The position numbers and the translations under genes were made by a program. A stretch of 64,000 nucleotides of DNA from Globomyces pollinis-pini (lineage: Eukaryota > Chytridiomycota > Chytridiomycetes > Rhizophydiales > Globomycetaceae). The DNA is taken from NCBI GenBank assembly GCA_025399215.1, contig MU621093.1, forward strand, positions 126,921-190,920. Direction: 5' to 3'. The notes beneath the pieces were generated by a model, which saw nothing but the letters and a program-made list of their open reading frames with translations, was not told where the DNA came from and ran no database searches. Positions 22,875-34,586 of the stretch are shown here, one piece after another (the stretch's first letter is position 1; every line of letters begins with the position of its first letter).

Positions 22875-23699
22875 TTGTTTATTAACTCTTTTTGCCAATT
22901 TGAGTAAACTTTCTTGAACGTTATCAGGATCAATATCTGCCCACCATGGAAGAGTCGGTTGTAAGATGTCAGGGTGTAATAGTGGAAACTTAGATTTGAT
23001 TTTACGAATAATTGCGACATATAATAACTTATTTGCTTTCGACGCTAAATGCAATCCATCGTCGAATAATTCATCTGCTAATTTTTGTTCAAACTTTAAT
23101 GAATTCCCCAAGAATTCTTTCCAAGTATCCACATAATCTACCGATAACTCTTCTGCAACCCCAATGCAAGCATCTCTATACATTTTGGTATTCGATAAAG
23201 TACGATCTGTCCATTTTGCACCATCTACTGGTGGAGGAGTGATTAACAATACAGGAGATACGGATTGAATTTTGGTACACAACTCAATCAAGTTCTGTTT
23301 ATATTCTTCCAATGGAACTGTTTGAACACCGTCTACTACAGAATCATTTGCGCCTAAAAACAGGATGGTTAGCAAGGTTTTTGTAGGATGTTTGCGTTCA
23401 ATGGAGGACAGCACTTGATCAACAACCTTCAAACACCATCTTGTATTATACCCTGATAGACCGCGGTTGATGATATCTACTTTTCTAATGTATGCATTTT
23501 GAAGACTTGCTGCGAATCCAGATCTGTCCAGTCCAAAACCTTGCTGTATAATAATTAGGTCAATTCTCAATACCTGAGTAATTGAATCTCCGAACAATAG
23601 AATTTGATCTAGTGCAACTGATACGTCATCGTACTTTCCTTTCTTTTTGACGTCGGATTTATCAGTAATTGGTTCTTTTCGTTTCTGGACACTGGACAT
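22869..23699 (-). CDS. IAH1: SGNH-hydrolase, isoamyl acetate-hydrolysing esterase family
   Basis: Hydrolyses short-chain acetate esters in yeast; substrate here is inferred. Exons (ascending) 22869-23543 and 23574-23699; 266 aa. SGNH blocks: LLFGDSITQ (Ser), GFAASLQNAYIRKVDIINRG (Gly), LGANDSV (Asn) and DDGLHLASKANKLLY (Asp/His). A 30-nt GT...AG segment (23544-23573) is in frame and stop-free, but removing it joins GDSITQ directly to QGFG as in family members, so I treat it as an intron. An N-terminal Lys-rich leader (KRKEPITDKSDVKKKGK) is unusual for the family. Confidence 0.92.
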   Translation of the reverse strand: MSSVQKRKEPITDKSDVKKKGKYDDVSVALDQILLFGDSITQVLRIDLIIIQQGFGLDRSGFAASLQNAYIRKVDIINRGLSGYNTRWCLKVVDQVLSSIERKHPTKTLLTILFLGANDSVVDGVQTVPLEEYKQNLIELCTKIQSVSPVLLITPPPVDGAKWTDRTLSNTKMYRDACIGVAEELSVDYVDTWKEFLGNSLKFEQKLADELFDDGLHLASKANKLLYVAIIRKIKSKFPLLHPDILQPTLPWWADIDPDNVQESLLKLAKRVNKQH

Positions 23700-23834
23700 G
23701 AATAAGTTTTCAAAGATTTTTTATCAATAATATCTTCGGGATTAATATGTATTCTGGACTTAAATCAACAGCTTAAACAAGCTGAACAGTCTCAGAATGA
23801 AAATCACTCAACCGTACGATGTGTTATAAATCTA

Positions 23835-24656
23835 TTAGATTACTTCCATTCTAATGTAGAGTTCAACAGGACCATTTGAAGCCCAGCAAGTTTTGATGAC
23901 ATACTTGGATTAGAATATTCATGATTACTTCCATTGTCCATTCGTCTCCTAAACGAACCTCACTACAGAATAGGTCTATCTTTAAGAGTTATTCATTTGG
24001 TAGTTACCATCTTGACATTGTGCAGTCGTCGAATGAGATTTTTCTATAATAAAGTTGGAATAAGAACTTAACCTTGAGTTTTCTAATTGTTGTGGATATA
24101 TCAGTTTTAAGCAGCCCTATTTTGTCTAATTGTTCAAACAGCCTGGAAGGTATTCTAATTTCATTATGTTTTGACAACCATCTAAATGTTCATTACACAA
24201 CAGTAGGTTACATTTTGTCTAATTTGATCTGAAATGCAACTGGTCTCAAGTTGGAATGGTGGTGTACCCGCATACCATGTTTTTGTATCTTTGACTCAAT
24301 AGTGTTGGAATTTGGTAGAATTTTGTGGATAATTGATTGCAGTACGTGATCAGCCCTGATATTGAGTATTTTAGTAAAGATTTACGCAAGATAATTTTCA
24401 GGATGAGCACCATCCAACGCGATGTTACATGTTGGACAAGCATGATTGTTTTCAAAACAATCATAAATACAAGACTTACAGAAAGTGTGCAAACATTCCT
24501 TAACAGCAGTCGCGTCTTTCAATGTTTTATTACAGAGGGTGCTATGGTTAGTAATCTTGCTCGTACCAAAGACTTAATTGATGGACATTGTTCGCCTTTA
24601 AAATTAAGGTTCTATATTACCTTTAATTGTGATGCGTGAATTGCTTCTCCTCCCAT
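23835..24656 (-). CDS. Polycomb group RING finger (PCGF/Bmi1-like) protein with RAWUL-like C-terminus
   Basis: Exons (ascending): 23835-23903, 23929-23979, 24008-24043, 24073-24181, 24212-24355, 24386-24541, 24567-24595, 24621-24656; 209 aa. The C3HC4 RING reads LCTLCNKTLKDATAVKECLH then TFCKSCIYDCF and CPTCN, followed by ADHVLQSIIHKILPN, the exact layout of PCGF proteins. The C-terminus (DLFCSEVRLGDEWTMEYVI, then TCWASNGPVELYIRM) fits the ubiquitin-like RAWUL domain that binds PRC1 partners. In animals and plants PCGF pairs with RING1 to ubiquitinate histone H2A. All seven introns are 25-30 nt. It starts 44 bp from divergent VTA1. Orthology is inferred by eye. Confidence 0.82.
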
Positions 24657-24700
24657 TCTCCAATCAAATGTCTAATTTGGTGGTTTGTTAGATTCTGAAG

Positions 24701-25677
24701 ATGAAAATTTTCCAATTTGGAATGGACGAAGATCCACCTGCGGAATTGAAATTTATAATAACATATCTACAGAGGGCCAAGGAATTAGATGAAAAGGAAC
24801 CTATAATCTCATACTACTGTCGTTATTATGCATTAAAACTGGCCGTGGAAAAAGGAGCGAAATCAAAGGAAGCAGAAGGTTATTTGCTTTCATTGATGGA
24901 TAAAGTCGAAAAGGTTTGATAGCGATACGCTGATCGTTACAGGACAAACTTAAATTGATTGATCTTGAGGCAGTTAAAAACGAAACTATAGGTTACGCTC
25001 AGTAAGTTACAATCCACTTATCTGTAGCGTAGAAAACTTTGCTTTGAAGATATTCTTAACTGCTGATAATGAAGATCGTAATGGCCAAGCTACCAAGTAT
25101 TAATACTGATATCTGATATTTAGAAAAACCGCTCGTACCTTTCTCGCTGCTTCTATATTTTTAGAGGTATTAAAAGGTTTTGGAGATGGAGAAGTTGACT
25201 CAGATGTAAGAAATTATTATATAGATAACCATTCAGACAATCCAAAAGATAAAATATGCCAAGTTTAAAGTGACTGATATCATGAAAGCACTAAAAGAGG
25301 GTCGAATACCAGTTGCTGGCCCCCCTGGTAATATCCCAGATGAATCTGCATCCCCTTCAACCATTACACCATCAAATGCACCTGCATTTCCAACAACTCC
25401 AACATCCATACCACCACCAGATCCCACTGCACCAGTATTTCAACCAACGGCATCGTTCGTCCCTCCAGCAGCCATTATTCCTTCTAATGCTACTGGTGAT
25501 GATGATGATGAATATGATGAAGAAGAATCTTATAACGATCAGGAACGCGCATCAATAATGCAAGCTGGTAAACATGCAAAATTTGCCATGAGCTCATTGT
25601 TGTATGATGATGTTAAAACAGCAATGGAGAACCTTGAGAAAGCTTTGGCTTTATTGCGTCCATTGAAACAGATTTAG
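24701..25677 (+). CDS. VTA1: Vta1/LIP5, activator of the ESCRT ATPase Vps4
   Basis: Stimulates Vps4 in multivesicular-body sorting. Exons 24701-24913, 24943-25001, 25028-25096, 25124-25205, 25237-25677; 287 aa. The N-terminal tandem-MIT region (ELKFIITYLQRAKELDEKEP, SYYCRYYALKLAVE, NGQATKKTARTFLAASIFLE) leads to IKYAKFKVTDIMKALKEGR, a Pro-rich acidic linker, and the C-terminal helical Vps4-binding hairpin (AGKHAKFAMSSLLYDDVKTA). The start could also be the Met at residue 8. Confidence 0.94.
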
Positions 25678-25727
25678 TAATAAACTTTTAAGGTCAATCA
25701 GATTGTACTTTACGATTTTTTTTTGTG

Positions 25728-27639
25728 ATGTTGAAGAGAAAACCACAAGATCCAGTATCATCACCACCAAAAAAACAAGCTATAGACTCTGGAAATAGGG
25801 AAAAACAAGAGCCGGTAGCGGTATTGGTAGAATTGCCTTGGTATTCTCGTATAATGCCTTGGAATTGGACGTTTGATTTTACAAATAAAACAAACCCTAA
25901 AAAGATGGAAGCTAAAGATGATTCAGTATCTGAAAGTTCAGACAAAGTGGAGCATGATTCAGTTCATCATCTTTCAGCTAGTATTACTCATGAGCGGGAG
26001 GATACCAAATTGATTGAAGGAACATCAACTTTAAACAAAACCACAAATGATCATGAGGATTCAGCTCAGCATAATCTTAAATTAGAATCTTTAGATGTTG
26101 ATTTGAATAACCCGTTGGAAGCACTTGATGAACCGAAAGCTGAGTCTTTAAAGACAGATTTAGTACAGACCATTCCCCCTCTATTTCAGAATATAAAAAT
26201 AGGATCAACCAATGAAAACACACCTATCGCATCGAAACAACGAAGAAATCTTCAACGAGACTCACTTCTCAAGAAATCTTCAGGTATCAGTTCTATCAGG
26301 AAACAAGTAACAATATTACTCCATGTTTTACCTTAGCAATCTAAAATTCGACAAGGAGCTTTAGAAAATGTTAAAAAGCAATTTCTTATTGGATATGATT
26401 CGGCAACGGTTAGTGGATTCCTAGGGACAGAGAGTGATTTTGCCGAAGTTGCAGACTATATGCAACGAGTAGAAGAAATAGCATCGAAAATGAACAAAAG
26501 ACCATCTTCTCCAAATGTTAATAAACGGAATACCGTGTCTCAATACTCTACACCTATCAAAAAAGGGACTTCGAAAGATTTGCCAGAGACTCCAACAATT
26601 GAAATTAAATGGATCAAAGATCTTAGAGATAGTATTCAAAGAAGATTAAAGCATACCCCTTCCGAATACCAACGCTTGTTTTCACCTGAGTCGAAAAATT
26701 TGCAACGACTGCAAGCAAAGGAGGAAGAAATAGACCGGCAGGTATTATTGATTGTATTTATTTCAGATTGATGAATATTATAATGCAAAAGTGAGGTTTA
26801 ATTTTTATTTACCCGTCAGGAATTGTTTCCCGATTTGACAGATGAAGAGTTGTCTAAGGTACTATGATACAAAATCATAATAATTTAATAGGTCGAAGAG
26901 AGTCAGCAAGGCGAAGGAGAAGCCGTATATGGGTTTTCTGTTAGTATCCAGAAACACGATATGCGTACGCTGGCTGGCCGGGCATGGCTAAATGATGAGG
27001 TATTTTTTCGAATCTAATATAAGGTTATTAATTTCTACGCGGAACTTTGTATGCAAAGAGCGAAAGAAAATCCAACTTTATATCCTAAAATACATGTGTT
27101 TAACACTTTTTTTTACGAAAAGCTTCGAACAAATGGTTACAAGGCCGTTAGAAGGTGGTCCAAGAAGGTAAACGTATTTTATTAACTTTATAGTTTGATA
27201 TATTCGAAAAAGACTACATTATTATTCCTGTACATTTGCAAATGCATTGGTGTTGTGCTGTGATTAATTTCAAAAAAAATAGATTTGAATATTATGATTC
27301 ATTGCATGGAAATAATCCATTGTGCTTAAAGGTATGTCGACATTTTCTGACACTAGCTTTTACGAGAATATGTGGAAGCAGAATCACTTGATAAAAAGAA
27401 GATACCATTTGATACTTCCAAATGGGTTGATTATACCCCAAAGGTACAAGTTTGTGCTATAACTGTAGAACATCCCCGAGCAGCAAAATGGATACGATTG
27501 TGGAGTTTTTGCATGTATGTTTATGGAGTTTACTGCAAGAGAAGAGAACTTTGCATTCCGCCAAAGTCATATGGATTATTTACGAAAGAGAATTGCTTTG
27601 GAAATATTGAATAAGAAGCTAATGGGGAAGAAGAAATAG
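25728..27639 (+). CDS. ULP1: Ulp1/SENP-type SUMO protease
   Basis: Matures SUMO and removes it from targets. Exons 25728-26306, 26337-26741, 26767-26790, 26820-26858, 26892-26999, 27024-27167, 27194-27331, 27357-27443, 27469-27639; 564 aa. The N-half is low complexity with a basic start. The C48 peptidase domain shows RTLAGRAWLNDE, FNTFFYEKL, IIPVHLQMHWC (catalytic His), FEYYDSLHG (Asp), PEQQNGYDCGVF (Gln and Cys) and a C-terminal helix MDYLRKRIALEILNKKLM. Two tiny exons (24 and 39 nt) lie before the catalytic domain. The last two exons only read correctly after removing 25-nt introns. Confidence 0.95.
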
Positions 27640-27861
27640 TATATTAATAAGAACAGAATTATATCATCATTGATTTTCACTTTTTTTTTTCTTTACCTTT
27701 TTATTCCATTCAGTTGCATTTAAGACAGTCTAACTGATGATTGTGTTAAAGATAACTTTTGTAGAGATGCATACTCCTTAGATCCCTTTTCATATCATGA
27801 TGGAAGGCTAATCCCTTTGCTAACATCTTGGTACCTGTGCTTTACAGGTTATTGAAAAGGC

Positions 27862-28069
27862 ATGAGTCATTGGTATGCAAGAGCAGGAATATCATCTTGT
27901 ATCAATTTAGAGATTGCTTACCATGGTCCTATGGGCAAATTTACTGGTTTGTAACACTTTTGATATTGGACATCTTTATATGATTATGTTTAAATGTTCA
28001 TAACTAGCAGCATTTGTAGTTGCAGTTCTATTGAAATTGTATATGAGATCTTATGAGAACGATTATTAA
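27862..28069 (+). CDS. Candidate 48-aa single-membrane-span protein
   Basis: The 616-bp gap between ULP1 and NUP155 holds one plausible small gene: exons 27862-27946 and 28008-28069 with a 61-nt GT...AG intron ending taactag. The product ends with a hydrophobic span (FTAAFVVAVLLKLYMRSY) and a short acidic tail. It resembles in style the tiny accessory subunits of respiratory or ATP-synthase complexes, but I cannot assign it. The short length and atypical intron make it uncertain. Confidence 0.35.
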
Positions 28070-28255
28070 TGCGTTATAAACCCAAGATTGTTGAAGTCAT
28101 TATCAACTTTTATATCAAACACAATCGAGTGCACTATTAGTACTTTATGTGAGCAAGTAATTCTTCAGTTGCTTTCTTTGTCCAAATTCAAAGATTGAAA
28201 TTCAATTTGTTTTTTCTTTTTGTTCTTCATGTTAGTCGGAACTGGAACTTCAACA

Positions 28256-31200
28256 ATGGACCATTTAAAAGATACTGCAACTTTGATAGAAGACCAGCTA
28301 TCCAAAGACAGGTACTATGCTCAACTTCGCGTAACTACCTTAGTTTCCCCGATTTAAAGGATTTGTTGGAAGGTTGATACTTTCATCTGCTAACCATTCA
28401 TTAGGAGAACGAATAAGAAGAAGTCAAGCTGCTATAAATGAAGAAAATATTAAGAAATATAACTATATAAAAGCTGAACCTTTGAAAAAACTACCTGATC
28501 GCATGGAACAACAGTTCAATTGTATACCTTATCCATGACTAATCATAGCCCTTCAAATCTCCAGTTTTATGGGAATTTTTCCTGAGATCAATAGAGTTTG
28601 GTTGACTGTGGATAATCACCTATATCTTTGGAATTATGAGGGTGTGGGGAAAGAGTATGCACCAAACATCTGATGTATAGGGAGACATGGTACAATGTTC
28701 ACGCAGATCCTGATCAACCAATATTAAGCGTTAGTTTGGTGAAACCAATTTCAGGTACAAACTTAACCTTCAAATTCACTGTTTTACGTCACTATCCCTT
28801 TAGTTTCCTTCTATATTTACACGATTCTAGGTGTTTTTCTTGAACAAATTGAATATCTACTTGTCATCGCAACTACTTTGGAAATTAGCATCCTAGGAAT
28901 CGCTTTTTCAGAACCAAAAGTTGGAGATAAGCCAAGAGGACAATTGACCATTTATCGAACAGAGATGTCATGTCATGCAGACTCCGTGAATATGAAAACA
29001 ATTATTGGGACAAGCAATGGTAGAATATTCATGCTGGGCAACGATGGTCAACTATTCGAATTAGAATATCAAGTAATAATTTTCTTTATTTTATAGATTA
29101 GGCCCAAGAACAATGGTTTCACAGAAAAGTTCGAAAATTAAACAGATCTTCGAGTAATCTGGCTGTCTTTGTACCATCATTTTTTAATTGGGCACTATCA
29201 AAAGAAAAAATCAAATTGTTTACCATCGATAGTGATAGAAATATTATATACACAGTATCGGAATCTAATCATATTGATGTAATCAAACGTCTTGTTAACA
29301 CCAGTTAATTTCGTTGGGAAGAAACGGGGATGAGTTCTCAATTAAAGCATCCTACACAAAGCTACAGTCTGCACTTCAGTCGTTTAATTCTTATGATGAT
29401 TTGATTGTTTCAATTCATCCAATATCACAATCAGAATCTAAGAGAGTACAACTTGTGGCCATAAACTCATCTGGTTTACTTAAAACGTACTAAATTTCAA
29501 CAGGGGCTCGAATCTTTTTCACAATCAACAATGGAGGCGGCTCTATATTCTCCGGCAGCAACAATAATTCTGGTTATATCGAACCTCGAACACTTGATTT
29601 ACTTTACGTATTGGCACCACCAACAATTCCTGGTGGAATGGCTAATCCGAATGCTAAAATCCATGAATCATTTTACGCGAATGGAGTCACTGTTGCTGTG
29701 CAAGTTAACGACAATGTTGATAAAGTAATGGTATTTGCTCCACAATCTGGAACCATATTACAAGTATGATTACCAATATTCTCATTCGAACAGTCGCAAT
29801 CCCGTTATCTATCCGAAAGTGCTAGTACGTATGAAGTTGCAGGTCGTACATGGGCAATTGTGGAAGCACCTACAGAGCAATTTTTTGCCATTAGACGTGA
29901 ATCATCTGAAGTTGGATATTATTTAAATGAGCTTGCAACACAATTTGACTACTCGGCAAGAAAATTCTTTCTGTTGACCAACAGTGGTACTCTGATTCAA
30001 TATAACCTCTAGGTCTGTTCACTTTAACAAAATTAAGGCCATTGGATTTACTGCTGAAGTTAATTTATGAATCGCCTATCAATGATATACGTGTCTATTC
30101 AGACTTTTTTAAAAGGTAATTTTGTATTTTTAAACGCCGTAGTTATGGGCACGACCAATGTTGTGCTATGAGCTTAGCAATTGCGTGTGCACATCCGTAT
30201 TTAAATGGTTATTTTAATTTTTAGTTCAATCTCCTCTGGACAATTTGGAGGTTCATTAAAGTTTTACCTGATCTATTAGTTATACCTGATCATATTTCAA
30301 CCATTGCAAAGAAGATATTCTTTGAACTTGGAGGAGTAGCCACTTTCCGTTCATCACAAGCTAACTTAGTGGGAGGTACGATTGTACTTAATACTGATAT
30401 TAAGCTGGTCGACTTGGGATTCCTGTTCAGGCTGATGATTTTTCATATAGTCATAAGCACAATGGTCTGCTTTTGTATCTTGCCAGAGTTTTAAGACCAC
30501 TATGGAAGAAAGATATAGTCTCCAAATCGTAATTTTTAATGACTCAAATAATAGCATATCAAATGGAGTAGAGAGTATTGATTCTAGGCTGTCCAATTCC
30601 AATTTAGTTCCAATTCAACTAAATTTAAAGGCATTGAGAAAGTTTTTAGACGGGTATTTTGGAATTTTTCTAATGAATAGTTTTCCAAGTTTCATAACCG
30701 CTCCAACTCCTGCAACACGTCCATCTCAAGGAGATCATGAAGCATGGAAAAAAGAGCAGCAATCATTGGCAAATATCTATCGCTTGATCATTGGAGCTGA
30801 TGAAGCCATCACTTTCTTATCCTTTTTGATTGACTTTAAGATAACTAAACTGTTTCATTTGTAAATTCACTGGTATTAATTCCTTAGGTTGAATGATCAA
30901 GAGAAAAAGGACTTGAAATCGTTAACGTTTGAGATGCTTGTTGTGTCACAGAAAGGAAAAGATGTGGCGAAGTCGTTAATGACTGCACTAGTGAATAACC
31001 AAATCAATAATGAAATGGGGGCAGAGTCTGTGATTTTATCGTTAGAACAAAAATGTCCAACCATTTGTGAAGGAAATGATGTTATATACTATAGGGTATC
31101 ATTTTAGTTTCTCAATTATAGGGAATGGAGCATCTTAGAAGCGCAAAGTCTGTTGCAAACCAAAGCACTTCTGGACAGCAATTAATGGAAGGCTATACGT

Positions 31201-32805
31201 AAGTTCTATTACAATTGATCAATAGAAAACTCTGTTCAATCATCAAATACATCACCATCGAAAGGCTTACAGATATTGTAGTCAATTATTTCAGGCCCCT
31301 TAGGTTTTATAAAGCAGTAGTGGATATTTGTCTCTTGAAGGCGGCCGAATATTTTTCTGATAACACAATGGATGGAGTAAGTTTTGTGCGTTAATTTCGT
31401 AGAATCAAGTTCGTCACCAATGCTATCAGCTTATTTTCGATACTATGTTTGATATTGAAAAGAACTTTGACCAATCTAATGGAAGTATTCGCTTAGAAGA
31501 AGTAGAATCATACCGTTCAACTATACTATCTGTTGCTTTGGAATCAACTGACCAAATGTTTCATAATGCCTTGTACGCTTGGTTTTTGAATCAAGGGTTG
31601 GTGGATAAACTTCTTGAAGTAAAGACTGATTACTTGGAAAAGTTTTTAATTGATGGTCAACAAGAAAACTTGCAATTTTCTGATCTTCTTTGTGGCTATT
31701 ATGTGCGTCATGGCCGATTCTTTGCTGCCGCACAGTTATCTTACCAAGTTGCAACCAAACGTGAAGGGTAAATGCAAATAATTTTAATATTCTCTAGACT
31801 GACCTTGAATGAAAGATTGACACGACTAACAACAGCGATTACAAACGCAAAGAGTTCCACAGAACCGGAACGACAAGACCTATTTGGACAAATCAAAGAT
31901 GAGTTAGACGTAAGCTGCAGTAAGACTTAAAGGCTAGATCGCCCGGGTTCAATCCAAGATTATTGCTAAATTGAAAACCTTACCAGATACCGAAATGGCA
32001 GTGGAAACTCTTTCGTATCAACTTCTAAGCATCAGTGATGTAATTAAAAACTATTTGATAACTATTTAGCTCTTTGTTAACTATGCTCGCATGTATCAGC
32101 TACATGAAATCATGTTGGAAATCATATACTTAAGTGAAATGGTCAGTGATAAGATTCTGATTATTATTGATGAATCCTGGACCGCAATCATTAACAATAG
32201 TAATATCACTAGTTTAATCACATGTAGCATATCGCGATTCGCAGTCACAAGGTCAATCGGCATACTATCAATTAGGCGAAAAAATCAAAGAGTTGGGCAG
32301 AATCTTATATCCATCTGAACACGTGTTTCCAATAAGTATCCTTTTGTGTGACTTACGTTTAGAATCATTGATTTGGAAATTGGAGGAATTAAGCATTGTA
32401 TCGAATGAAAGTTTCCCAGCTGGATGGGTTTGTGAAAATTTGCTGGCATTGGGTGTTCCTTACAAACAAATATTTCAAGTCTATCATGACTTAATTGAAT
32501 CTAAGGTATTGATCTGATTTGCATTAATCATTAGCAATCACCATGGTCGTCTTCAAAAGGAATCAGGCTACTAATACAGAATGCTATTTATTTGATTGAA
32601 AAATGGTTTGACCATATTAGATCACCAATCGCTGATCGTTTTGAAAGGCAAGGAGCTTAAAGCAACTAATATTTCTAGGGAAGAATATCCAGTGCGAATT
32701 ATTGATGAAGCATTGAGCAATTACCTAATTACTACTCCAAATGATGCTGGTTCTCTTCGAGACAGTTTAACTCGTGTACAATCGCGAGTTCGGTCGGCTT
32801 TCTAA
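28256..32805 (+). CDS. NUP155: Inner-ring nucleoporin Nup155/Nup170
   Basis: Structural inner-ring nucleoporin. Twenty-six exons: 28256-28311, 28344-28372, 28405-28521, 28549-28654, 28681-28754, 28831-29072, 29102-29278, 29305-29473, 29504-29763, 29794-29986, 30013-30115, 30143-30207, 30280-30375, 30405-30528, 30555-30653, 30681-30860, 30888-31095, 31122-31198, 31226-31376, 31403-31767, 31798-31909, 31938-32039, 32070-32199, 32228-32505, 32535-32647, 32679-32805; 1250 aa. The beta-propeller shows MGIFPEINRVWLTVDNHLYL and LTNSGLFTLTKLRPLDLL; the solenoid shows HNGLLLYLARVLRPLWKKD, RFYKAVVDICLLKAA and GRFFAAAQLSY. The last intron (32648-32678) begins GC, not GT. Intron 15 (30654-30680) is 27 nt and stop-free. 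The fourth (28655-28680) and tenth donors had alternatives. Confidence 0.94.
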
Positions 32806-32931
32806 TATATGAACAATTGAACCCCACATGCTAAAAATCGCTATTCCTAATGAATTCCTACTGCAAATTCGTTGGTGCACGTTCTTCACTATTTTTTTTT
32901 ATTAATTTTTTTCTTTTTTTACATCAAACTA

Positions 32932-34551
32932 ATGAGCGAACAAACCGTCATTGGGATCAGTTTTGGAACTGTGTATTCTTGCATCACTCTTCCAGGAAAG
33001 CCAGGTTCAGTACCAGAAGTTATTGCAAACGAAGATGGTGATAGACAAATTCCATCTTATGTTGCATTCACCGGTTATGAAGAGGTACTAAAACTCTCTA
33101 TTCATCGTTTAGTTATGTGGAACTCAAGCTAAGCTTCAAGCATTAGCAAACCAAGCTGGAACCATTCATCATTTCAAACAGCTGTTGGGCAAGAAGTAAG
33201 ATTTGTTCTCGTTTCTGATGTTAGAATGGTTGATGATGAAGTCAAGTTGAATCAAAAAAGATATAGAGTTGCTATTGTTCCTTCCACCGGAAATGCCGTT
33301 TTCCCTGCTTATGAAACTGAATTTTTTGAAGATGGTGCTGATGAACCAACTGTCGTTCAACACACTGTTGTGCAAGTAACTGCAAAATACTTTGCCAAGT
33401 TGAAAGAGACTGCTGAAGGCTTCTCTGGAAAATCTGTTGATGGTTGTGTTATCTCTATTCCTGCACATTTCGAAGAATCCCAGAAGACCGATTTATTGAA
33501 AGCTGCTCATGAAGCTGGATTCAAGTCCGCATTTGCTCTCCATGAACCTGTTGCCGCTGCTATGGCATATAAAAACATTGCATCTGGCCAAGACAAACCT
33601 GACAATAACGTCCTTGTGTTAGATCTTGGAGCTGAAGCATTTAATGTTACTCTCATTTCTGAACACGATGGGCTTTATACTATCGAAGAATCTATTGAAG
33701 AAGCAAACTTGGGCGGAACTAACTTTGACAAAGTATTGTTGGAATTTGCAAAAGATGACTTTAAAAAGAAAACTCGTAATGATATTTCCGATAATAAGCG
33801 ATCACTTATTAAACTTCAGAACGCCTGCGAAAAAGCTAAACGTGCCCTCACACAACAAGATACTGTTGCATGTCAGGTTGAAGCTTTGTATGATGGTATG
33901 GATTATAATGGAACTATCTTGCGTGGTAGATTCGATATGCTTGCTGAACCATTATATGCTCGTTGCAAAGAAACTGTTCTGAAATTATTAAAATCATGCA
34001 AAGTCACCCCTAACGAAATTGACCAAGTTTTACTTGTCGGAGGAAGCAGTCGTATGCCACGTTTCCAATCATCCATCAAGTCTCTTTTCCCAAATGTTGG
34101 TAATGGTACCGATTTCAGATGTGATGTTGAACCTGATGAAGCTATATCAATTGGTTGTGCCATTCAAGGAGGAATAATGGTTGAAAACAACGTCAACTTG
34201 GATGTTAAATTTGATAAGGCACTCATTGACGCCAATCATGTGGGTAAATCTATTGGTATCAAATCTGGTGATGGTAAGTTTATTCCAATCATTCCTTCTG
34301 GAACTCCATTACCAGTTCGTCGTTCATTCAAAGTACCACTTGCTCCTAAACAAACTGATGTCTATCTTTCCGTTTCGGAAAATAATTTGGAATCAGGATC
34401 AGTTATTGCTGAAGTGGTATTATCTGGACTTGCAGATGATATCAAAAATGGAGTGGTAGAAATCGTATTTTTAATTGAAAATGATCACCATCTTGATGTT
34501 ACAATGACTGAGTTAGTGTCTGGTGAAAAAGTTCATGCATTATTGAAATAA
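32932..34551 (+). CDS. SSZ1: Ribosome-associated Hsp70-like protein Ssz1
   Basis: Atypical Hsp70 of the ribosome-associated complex with zuotin, helping nascent chains fold. Exons 32932-33084, 33113-33195, 33225-34551; 520 aa, near the 538 aa of yeast Ssz1 and shorter than canonical Hsp70. The ATPase domain begins [13 protein letters not shown] and has [60 protein letters not shown] (a degenerate phosphate-2 loop) and [15 protein letters not shown]. The short C-terminus ([15 protein letters not shown]) has no lid or EEVD, as in Ssz1/Hsp70-14. Confidence 0.92.
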
Positions 34552-34586
34552 ATCACCAATATCATATTCATATATTAATTTATTAT

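Noticed and set aside
30208..30279. An extra micro-exon within the 72-nt NUP155 intron
   Set aside because: It would require a 17-nt intron and shifts the downstream frame.
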